Positions 25,422 through 31,455 of a DNA stretch of 33,044 nucleotides are shown here, one piece after another (the first letter of the stretch is position 1; the number at the start of each line of letters is the position of its first letter). The notes under the pieces are model-generated. The model saw nothing but the letters and a program-made list of their open reading frames with translations, did not search any database and was not told the origin of the DNA. Origin of the DNA: Endomicrobiales bacterium (GTDB lineage: Bacteria > Elusimicrobiota > Endomicrobiia > Endomicrobiales > JAFGGC01); the NCBI GenBank assembly GCA_016930715.1, contig JAFGGC010000006.1, positions 1-33,044 of the forward strand. Reading direction: 5' to 3'. Position numbers and translations under genes: made by a program.

Positions 25422-25504
25422 GATTACACAGATTCTTGAAACCGATCACACAGATATAACGACCGGCAAAATCCGCGTAATCTCCTTTTCTAGTCTGTGT
25501 AATC
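25422..25504. repeat. GATTACAC nested palindrome, copy B (accB-accC spacer)
   Basis: The words GATTACACAGATT, CGATCACACAGAT, ATCCGCGTAATC and AGTCTGTGTAATC appear in order, forming nested complementary arms around GACCGGC. It is a degenerate relative of copies A and C. It begins about eight bases after the accB stop codon. Confidence 0.85.
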
Positions 25505-25512
25505 ATTTTCAT

Positions 25513-25935
25513 TTATTTTTTTTCGTGTTCCGTGTCAATGAGAAAAAGCTCCTGCCCGTACTCTACAGACTGGGCGTTCTTGACGAGCACCTTGGCGATC
25601 TTGCCCTTTATATCGGAATTGACGTCCTTGATTATCTTCATCGCTTCGATTATGCCCAGCTTCTGGCCCGGCACGATGTGATTGCCTTCTATGACGAACG
25701 GGGGATGGTCTGGCGACTCCGAATGGTAGAAGGTCCCGACCATCGGCGATTTAAAGGGTTTGAATTTCTTTCCCGCGCCGGCTGACGCCTGGCCATTGTC
25801 AGCTTCCTTGACCACGACGTGAGGAACCTCGCTCTTTTTAAAGGAAATCTTCGTGTCGCCGGACTCCAGCACGAGCTCCTCGATATCGGTCTCTCTTATC
25901 GTTCCTAAAAAGTCTTTCAAGTCGTCTGGTTTCAT
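25513..25935 (-). CDS. accB: Biotin carboxyl carrier protein
   Basis: A 140-residue protein. Its C-terminal biotinyl domain contains KSPMVGTFYHSESPDHPPFV and IIEAMKIIKDV, with Lys100 the expected biotin site. The first 35 residues form a helix-plus-strand linker (IEELVLESGDTKISFKK). It carries CO2 between AccC and the carboxyltransferase for fatty acid synthesis. It lies 40 bases after efp, in the common efp-accB-accC order. Confidence 0.97.
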   Translation of the reverse strand: MKPDDLKDFLGTIRETDIEELVLESGDTKISFKKSEVPHVVVKEADNGQASAGAGKKFKPFKSPMVGTFYHSESPDHPPFVIEGNHIVPGQKLGIIEAMKIIKDVNSDIKGKIAKVLVKNAQSVEYGQELFLIDTEHEKK

Positions 25936-25975
25936 TTCACAAACCTCAAAGCTCCGGGCAATACTGCCGGAGTTA

Positions 25976-26536
25976 TTAACCGGCCCGTTCCACGTACTCG
26001 CCGGTTCTGGTGTCTACTTTTATCCTGTCGCCTTCGTTGATAAACAGCGGGACCTTGAGCTCGTAGCCCGTTTCGAGGGTCGCCGGTTTCATTATGTTGG
26101 AAACCGAATCGCCCTTGATGCCTGGGACCGTCTGGGTTACTTTGAGCTCAACCGATATGGGAAGCTCTATGCCGACGAACTCGCCTTCAAGATAAATGGC
26201 GTCGACTTCGGTGTTCTCCACGAGAAAATTGGCCCCGAGGCCGAGCTGTTCCTTGGGATAGTGCGTTTGATCGTAATTTTCCATATCCATAAAGACGTAG
26301 TCGCTCCCGGCGATGTACAAGAACTGTTTCCTGTGCTTCTCGAGGCTCACCGACTCGAATTTCTCGCCGGATTTGAACGTGCGCTCAACTATGCTGCCCT
26401 TCCTGAGGTGCCTGAGCTTGGTCCTCATAACGGCTCCGCCCTTGCCCGGCTTGTGGTTCTGAAACCAGATTATCTGGTACGGCTCGCCGTCGACAAAAAT
26501 ATTGACTCCGTTCTTGAAATCAGATGTCGAGATCAT
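25976..26536 (-). CDS. efp: Elongation factor P
   Basis: A 186-residue, three-domain protein that rescues ribosomes stalled at polyproline. The N-terminal loop has HKPGKGGAVMRTK, with the tip lysine at residue 32 where EF-P is usually modified. The later domains show LELKV-like strands and KVDTRTGEYVERA at the end. No EpmA/EpmB or EarP genes are in the window, so the modification system is unknown. It overlaps pepP by ATGA. Confidence 0.98.
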   Translation of the reverse strand: MISTSDFKNGVNIFVDGEPYQIIWFQNHKPGKGGAVMRTKLRHLRKGSIVERTFKSGEKFESVSLEKHRKQFLYIAGSDYVFMDMENYDQTHYPKEQLGLGANFLVENTEVDAIYLEGEFVGIELPISVELKVTQTVPGIKGDSVSNIMKPATLETGYELKVPLFINEGDRIKVDTRTGEYVERAG

Positions 26537-27570
26537 TTTGTAAGTACTCTCCTGCCTTTCCGCGTGATTAGCACGGTGTCCTCGATGCGGACGCCGAACC
26601 TGCCTTTAAGATATATGCCCGGCTCAACCGTCACCGCCATCCCGGGCCTTATCACCGTATTGTCTTTTGCCGAAAGTCTCGGCGGCTCGTGTATCTCAAG
26701 CCCCAAACCGTGGCCGGTCGTGTGGATGAAATTAGAACCAAAACCGCCGCGGGAAATTATATTCCTTGCGGCGGAATCCGCTGCGTAAGCCCTGACTCCG
26801 GCTTTGAGGGCCGATATTGCCGTTTTTTGGGCTTTTTTCACAAGGGAGTAAACCCTATGCTGCAGGTTGTTGATTTTACCTAAAAAGTATGTCCTTGTCA
26901 AGTCGGAAGCATACCCCTTAAACATACATCCCAGGTCTATCAAAACGGTATCATTTTTGGCTATTTTTCGACTCCCGCTCATATGGTGCGGGCTGGCGCT
27001 GTTCGGACCCGAAGCGACTATGGTCGGGAAGGCGGATTTTACTCCGCGTTTTAAAAAATATTCCTCAATTTTCAATGCTATTTCGGACTCAGACCTGCCC
27101 GGTTTAAGGTACTTTACGGCATGTTTCATCGCGCCGGAAGCTATGCGGCAGGATCTGCCAATCGCGGCCAGCTCACCGCCGTCCTTTGTGAGCCTCGCGT
27201 TTGAAACAAGTCCCTTGAAATCCCTGAGCCTGAACCGTTTTTTTAGGGACTTTGCGAACCTCAAGGTAATCGAGCCGAAATCGACGCGAAGCGACCTGAC
27301 CTTCTTTTCCCGGGCGTATCCGTACAGCGCCCGCATCTGGTTCTTTCCCCGAAGGATTTTTATAGACGGAAAAATGGTTTCAAGCTGGCTCCTCAAAAGC
27401 TCTGGGGCGACAAGAAACGGCCTTTTGTTATGCACGAGTATCCAGTAACCCTCAAGGGCAAGTCCCGAAATGTATGCGACATCGCTACCCGATGTCACGA
27501 GGTAACATCCCGGGCCGAAACCCGTTTTAATAACACGGCCGTAAAACAATTTTTCCTGGTCGTTATTCAT
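26533..27570 (-). CDS. pepP: Xaa-Pro peptidase, M24 family
   Basis: A 345-residue metallopeptidase that cleaves next to proline. The C-terminal pita-bread domain has all five metal ligands: Asp in VLIDLGCMF, Asp in YASDLTRTYF, His in TTGHGLGLEIHEPP, Glu in VTVEPGIYLKG and Glu in RIEDTVLIT. The N-terminal creatinase-like domain is short. It could be annotated as aminopeptidase P or as a prolidase (PepQ); sequence alone does not decide. It is linked to efp, an association seen in many bacteria. Confidence 0.93.
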   Translation of the reverse strand: MNNDQEKLFYGRVIKTGFGPGCYLVTSGSDVAYISGLALEGYWILVHNKRPFLVAPELLRSQLETIFPSIKILRGKNQMRALYGYAREKKVRSLRVDFGSITLRFAKSLKKRFRLRDFKGLVSNARLTKDGGELAAIGRSCRIASGAMKHAVKYLKPGRSESEIALKIEEYFLKRGVKSAFPTIVASGPNSASPHHMSGSRKIAKNDTVLIDLGCMFKGYASDLTRTYFLGKINNLQHRVYSLVKKAQKTAISALKAGVRAYAADSAARNIISRGGFGSNFIHTTGHGLGLEIHEPPRLSAKDNTVIRPGMAVTVEPGIYLKGRFGVRIEDTVLITRKGRRVLTK

Positions 27571-27587
27571 TTGATTTTTAAAGGGAT

Positions 27588-28019
27588 TTAGATGATCTTG
27601 GATACTGCCCTCAGGGCAAGAAGGTAGCTTTCTTTGCCGAAACCCGATATCTGGCCCTTCGCGACCGGGGCAATGAGGGATTTCTGCCGGAATTCTTCCC
27701 GGCCGTAAATATTCGAGAGGTGCACTTCGATGACGGGTATCCCGCAGGCCGAGACCGCGTCCCGGATGGCGACGGACGTGTGAGTGTAGGCGGCGGGGTT
27801 AATCACTATTGCCGCGAAGCTCTTTTTTGCCGAGCCTATCCTGTCGACCATCTCCCCTTCGTGGTTGGACTGAAAGAACTCAAGGTCAAGCTTCAGCTCC
27901 TTTGCCAGTTCTTCCATCTCCCCGTTTATCGATTCAAGCGTGAGTTTCCCGTAGACGTCCGGCTCGCGCTCGCCGAGAAGGTTAAGGTTCGGGCCGTTTA
28001 TCACAAGCACTTTTTTCAT
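27588..28019 (-). CDS. aroQ: 3-dehydroquinate dehydratase, type II
   Basis: A 143-residue enzyme of the shikimate pathway. It starts [21 protein letters not shown], containing the catalytic Arg18 and Tyr23. [26 protein letters not shown] and [15 protein letters not shown] complete the active site. It converts 3-dehydroquinate to 3-dehydroshikimate, directly after AroB. GGAGG before the ATG is inside an inverted repeat that can pair with sequence about 75 bases upstream. Confidence 0.97.
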   Translation of the reverse strand: MKKVLVINGPNLNLLGEREPDVYGKLTLESINGEMEELAKELKLDLEFFQSNHEGEMVDRIGSAKKSFAAIVINPAAYTHTSVAIRDAVSACGIPVIEVHLSNIYGREEFRQKSLIAPVAKGQISGFGKESYLLALRAVSKII

Positions 28020-28123
28020 CCCGTTAGACCTCCTTTGAAATCATCACGATTTTCTCGTTCTATGCCGATATCTTCAGGAGTTTCAATTAACACCCGCCGG
28101 TATAAAGGTCTAACGGGATTCAT
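28016..28123 (-). CDS. Possible 35-residue ORF exactly filling the aroB-aroQ gap
   Basis: An ATG at 28123 overlaps the aroB stop as ATGA. The frame stays open for 35 codons ([10 protein letters not shown]...[15 protein letters not shown]...) and its TGA overlaps the aroQ start as ATGA. No family is recognised. Its two ends are the arms of a 12-bp inverted repeat (NPVRP... and ...GGLTG), so it may be a mobile palindromic element that happens to be open, rather than a gene. Confidence 0.25.
   Translation of the reverse strand: MNPVRPLYRRVLIETPEDIGIERENRDDFKGGLTG
28020..28117. repeat. 12-bp perfect inverted repeat covering the aroQ ribosome binding site
   Basis: CCCGTTAGACCT (28020-28031) and AGGTCTAACGGG (28106-28117) are exact reverse complements 74 bases apart. 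In the mRNA the distal arm ends next to the aroQ ATG and includes part of GGAGG, so pairing would block translation of aroQ. It may be a dispersed palindromic element inserted between aroB and aroQ. Confidence 0.75.
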
Positions 28124-29187
28124 TTAAGCACCTCGTATATCTTTTTGATGGGTATGTTCGTCTTGACCGCGACCTTGCCTATCCTCGTCGGAAGCACCAG
28201 CCTCAAAAGGCCGCCCCTCGTTTTCTTGTCCCTCATCATCGTTTTGACCATCTTTTCGGCCGTCACGCCTTTCGGGAGGGCGACCGACAGGCCCGCCTTT
28301 ATGACGACATCCAGCACGCGCGAGAGGATCTTTGCCGGCGCAAGCTTGAGTTTTAACGCCAGCGCGCAGGCGACAAGCATTCCGGCCGCCACCGCCTCGC
28401 CGTGCAGCACCCTGCCGTAGCCGGTGAGCGTCTCTATCGCGTGGCCGAAGGTGTGGCCGAAGTTCAGTATCTCCCTGACGCCTTTTTGTTCAAACTCGTC
28501 TTTTTCGACGACCTTCGCTTTTATGGCGCAGGACTTGAATATCATCCGCCCGAACACTTTCGGCGACAGTCGGCTTATGTTCTTCTCAAGGTACCTGAAA
28601 AAACCCGCGTCGGCTATCACGCCGCACTTTATGACTTCCGCAAGGCCGTTCCTTATCTCCCTGGGATGAAGCGTCCCGAGCGTGCCCGTGTCTATCCATA
28701 CGAGCTTCGGCTGGTGGAAAGCGCCGACGAGGTTCTTGCCCTCTTTCAGATCTACGCCCGTCTTGCCGCCGACGGAGGAATCCACCATCGCGAGAAGCGT
28801 GGTGGGCACCTGAATGAACGGTATCCCGCGCATGTATGTGGCCGCGGCAAAACCGGCCGTATCGCCCACGACCCCGCCGCCGAGAGCTATGATGGCAGAT
28901 CTCCTGTCGAGCCCGGAAGCGACGGCCCTGGCGTATATTCTTTTTACCGAGTCAAGGTTCTTGTTCTTTTCGCCGGGCGAAAGCACCGCCGATGTAACTA
29001 CAAAACCCGATCTTTTCAGCGACGAAACGAACCCGGACAAGTAATGCCTTGCGACATTCGCGTCCGTAACAACCAGGAGCTTTTTTGAGGTCTTGAGCTT
29101 CCTGAGTTCCGCGCCGAGCCCAGCCAGCTGCACGCCGGTCAGTATAGGGTATGATCTTTTGCCCAGTTTTACCGTCAGTTTACGCAT
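28120..29187 (-). CDS. aroB: 3-dehydroquinate synthase
   Basis: About 355 residues. It converts DAHP to 3-dehydroquinate in the shikimate pathway using NAD and zinc. Motifs are GGGVVGDTAGFAAATYMRG, VPTTLLAMVDSSVGGKTGVD, KNLVGAFHQP, and the zinc ligands in GLAEVIKCG, NFGHTFGHAIE and VLHGEAVAAGM. I chose the ATG at 29187 (MRKLTVKLG) because a TATAAT ends six bases before it. An in-frame ATG at 29202 would start upstream of that -10 box. It heads the 29187-20720 gene series. Confidence 0.97.
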   Translation of the reverse strand: MRKLTVKLGKRSYPILTGVQLAGLGAELRKLKTSKKLLVVTDANVARHYLSGFVSSLKRSGFVVTSAVLSPGEKNKNLDSVKRIYARAVASGLDRRSAIIALGGGVVGDTAGFAAATYMRGIPFIQVPTTLLAMVDSSVGGKTGVDLKEGKNLVGAFHQPKLVWIDTGTLGTLHPREIRNGLAEVIKCGVIADAGFFRYLEKNISRLSPKVFGRMIFKSCAIKAKVVEKDEFEQKGVREILNFGHTFGHAIETLTGYGRVLHGEAVAAGMLVACALALKLKLAPAKILSRVLDVVIKAGLSVALPKGVTAEKMVKTMMRDKKTRGGLLRLVLPTRIGKVAVKTNIPIKKIYEVLK

Positions 29188-29193
29188 TGAACT

Positions 29194-29222
29194 ATTATAC
29201 ATAAAAGGACACCAAATATCAA
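29194..29222 (-). promoter_or_regulatory. Promoter for a probably leaderless aroB mRNA
   Basis: TTGATA (29222-29217), 17 bases, TATAAT (29199-29194), then six bases to the aroB ATG at 29187. The predicted transcription start coincides with the start codon. Confidence 0.75.
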
Positions 29223-29235
29223 TTTGTTTAACTGC

Positions 29236-29317
29236 GATTACACGGATTTCTCACGGAGATTACACAGATTAATAACCGGCCGTATCCGTGCAATCGCTTT
29301 AAACAATCTGTGTAATC
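29236..29317. repeat. GATTACAC nested palindrome, copy C (aroB-DUF116 divergent spacer)
   Basis: Words in order are GATTACACGGATT (29236-29248), GATTACACAGATT, ATCCGTGCAATC and AATCTGTGTAATC (29305-29317). Compared with copy A the two right-hand words are swapped, so the units seem to recombine or turn over as separate words. It lies just upstream of the plus-strand gene. Confidence 0.85.
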
Positions 29318-29353
29318 ATGCAGTTGAATTATAAATCAAAATTTGATAGAAAT

Positions 29354-29830
29354 ATGTATATGAAATTGTGTTTTCGCAAGCCGAAATCGTCCGATGAGGC
29401 CTGCAAAATAAACGTCCAGAAGAAGAACAACGCGATGCGGAAGGCTTTTTTAGACGTCCCTTTCAACGAACGCGTTATTTTCGTGCCGCATTGCCTGAGG
29501 AACGTGTCAAAATGCAGGGCAAAGGAGATGGGCAGCCATTACATATGCCTTGAATGCGGCGCCTGCAAGATAGCGGATATCAGTAAAAAATCAAAAGAAC
29601 TGGGTTACAAGGCGCTCTTCATCCTGAAAGGCGGAAAGGCCGTGACGAAACTCGCGGCGGAGCTCAAGCCGAAGGGGATAATAGGCGTCGCGTGCTACTT
29701 CGAGGGCGAACAGGGAATGAAGGAGAGCCAGAAACACAAGATACCCGTCCAGTTCGTCGCTCTGACGAAAGACGGATGCGTCGATACCAACGTTGATTTA
29801 AACGAAGTTTTCAAGACCATCCGCGGTTAA
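29354..29830 (+). CDS. DUF116 family protein
   Basis: About 158 residues and the only plus-strand gene. The family motif is seen as FVPHCLRNVSKCRAKEMG followed by ICLECGACKIADI: two cysteines, then C-x2-C-G-x-C, a likely metal or iron-sulfur site. GGKAVTKLAAELKPKGIIGV and ACYFEGEQGMKE follow. The function of DUF116 is not established. In-frame starts exist at 29318 (inside the repeat), 29354 and 29360. I prefer the later ones because TATAAA at 29330-29335 could be a -10 box. No clear Shine-Dalgarno sequence is seen. It converges with the TPR/SGNH gene, 12 bases apart. Confidence 0.8.
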   Translation: MYMKLCFRKPKSSDEACKINVQKKNNAMRKAFLDVPFNERVIFVPHCLRNVSKCRAKEMGSHYICLECGACKIADISKKSKELGYKALFILKGGKAVTKLAAELKPKGIIGVACYFEGEQGMKESQKHKIPVQFVALTKDGCVDTNVDLNEVFKTIRG

Positions 29831-29842
29831 TCCAGCCAGATC

Positions 29843-31021
29843 CTACCGTTTCACGACCCTGTTCAATATCACGTCCGCCAGGTTCTCGGCTATAAGCCGG
29901 TTGCCTTTCTCGTTGCAGTGGCCGAAATCGCCGGCGAAATAGTCCTTGAAAAGGCCCCAGTAATCCCCATTAACTATTGCGTTCTTGAAATTCATTTCGT
30001 TGCTGACGAATGTTACGCCCTCGCAGCCGTCAAGCATTTCCTTGAGCGGCTTGATGCTTCTGGCCGGATACTGCATGCATATTAACTTAACACCCTTTGA
30101 CTGAACCTTTCTAACGTATTCCAAATAATTTGAGTTCGTCGTAGTTTTATACCGGTTTTGCTCGCTCCAGCGGCTTTCGCGATAGTAGGTGTTGATTATT
30201 TCTCTTTCTTTGTTGTAACTCGCAATATCTCCTTTTTTCTTATAATACCTCGACAGCTCCAGATGAATCCAAAGCGCATTGAAACATTTTTCCTTTGCTA
30301 AAATCAGTATCTGTTCATATGCGTCCTTGAACATATCTTGTCTGTTATGTAATTCCAATGCTGTTTTATAGACTCCTCCCCCCATTTTCCCAATTTCCAT
30401 TGCTTCCCTGTATATCCGCTCGGCTTCTTTTTTCTTCCCAAATACCCTGTAAAAATCGCTCAGCTTGGCATAAGCATCAAACTTCTCCGGATCAACTTCT
30501 ATCCCTTTTTTAAACATCCGCTCGGCTTCCTTTGTTTTCCCGGACAGCATATAAAACTCGCCCAATCGTATATAAACCTGAAAATTCTTCGGGTCAATCT
30601 CCATCCCTTTTCTATAATTCCATTCGGCTTCTTTCGCCCTGCCGGACACGGCATATAAATCGCCCAGCGCCAGGTATGCCAGGCTGTTTTCGGGGTTAGC
30701 CTCTATCGTCTTCTTGTACACCTGCTCCACCCCCTTGTCCATCGGCAATCCGGGGCCCTTCATTATTTTATACACTCTCTCGGGCTCATTCCTGAACATG
30801 TCCTCATACATCTTGAGTGTTTTTCTTTGCTTCATCCGGCAGGATTCGTACAGTTCGTTAGAAATGACTTCGCCCGCAGGGCTTCTTTCGTCAGTATCCG
30901 CCGGAGCTTCTTTTGTTTCACCGCGCTTTTCTTCCCTTTCCCCTTTTTCTTCCTTGTTTCTTTTAACTTCATCGCCAGTTCCCGGTATTTGCACTTTGCA
31001 TGCTCTGCGGCGAGCCCGCAT
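29843..31021 (-). pseudogene. C-terminal part of a frameshifted SGNH hydrolase: TPR array plus block V
   Basis: This frame continues the 30832-31455 gene after a -1 shift, probably near 30948-30940 where the minus strand has AAAAAGGGG. Useful sequence begins with the charged linker after EVKRNKEEKGE. About five TPR units of 34 residues follow (NPENSLAYLALGDLYAVSGR, FQVYIRLGEFYMLSGK and so on). The tail is the end of an SGNH fold: GVKLICMQYPARSIKPLKEM and FAGDFGHCNEKGNRLIAENL, where D-x-x-H supplies catalytic Asp and His. The first 20 or so codons from 31021 are only a shadow of the upstream frame. A sequencing error is as likely as a real mutation. Confidence 0.8.
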
Positions 31022-31455
31022 AAACTCACCACCTTCAAGTCCAAACCATTTCCGCTGCCGTCTGTATCTATCCTGGGCTCGTAAACCTTGTCGTCATTGA
31101 TACCCATCATCGCCACCACTATATCCGGCCGGTACTCCTCATACTGCCTTTCAAACATCGCCGAAATAAAACTCGTATTGGTGCCGCCCAACCCGCAGTC
31201 TATTACCGTGTATCTAACGCCCCTGCTTCTTTCGTCCAGTACCTTTTGCAGCATCGGCGGCCATTCTCTCTGGGTAGTCGACTCTCCGACGCACAGTATC
31301 CGGCAATCGCTTTTATTTTTCAGCCTTATGCGGTTCTGCCGTTCCTGCGATTTCAATACCGCAAACCCGGCAACGCGTATTCCGGCCTCGATGACCGCAA
31401 GCGATAACACCAAGCCTAACAATATTAAAAATACCTTCTCAAGCGGCTTCTTCAT
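30832..31455 (-). pseudogene. N-terminal part of a frameshifted SGNH hydrolase with TPR insertion
   Basis: 207 residues starting with one membrane helix (VFLILLGLVLSLAVIEAGI). SGNH block I is CRILCVGESTTQREWPPMLQ (Ser59 as nucleophile, GES in place of GDS), block II is VIDCGLGGTNTSFI and block III is VVAMMGINDDKVYEP. It then turns into a Lys-rich stretch and stops at 30832 without block V. Block V lies in the other frame (29843-31021), so the intact protein would be about 537 residues with a TPR array between blocks III and V. Its ATG overlaps the upstream gene's stop as ATGA. Confidence 0.82.

Noticed and set aside
20640-29317. GATTACAC repeats as a CRISPR array
   Set aside because: Copies are thousands of bases apart, palindromic, degenerate and without regular spacers or cas genes.
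30900-30990. Programmed -1 frameshift in the SGNH/TPR gene
   Set aside because: No X-XXY-YYZ slippery heptamer is in the right frame (the site reads G AAA AAG). An indel or sequencing error at the A5G4 run is simpler.
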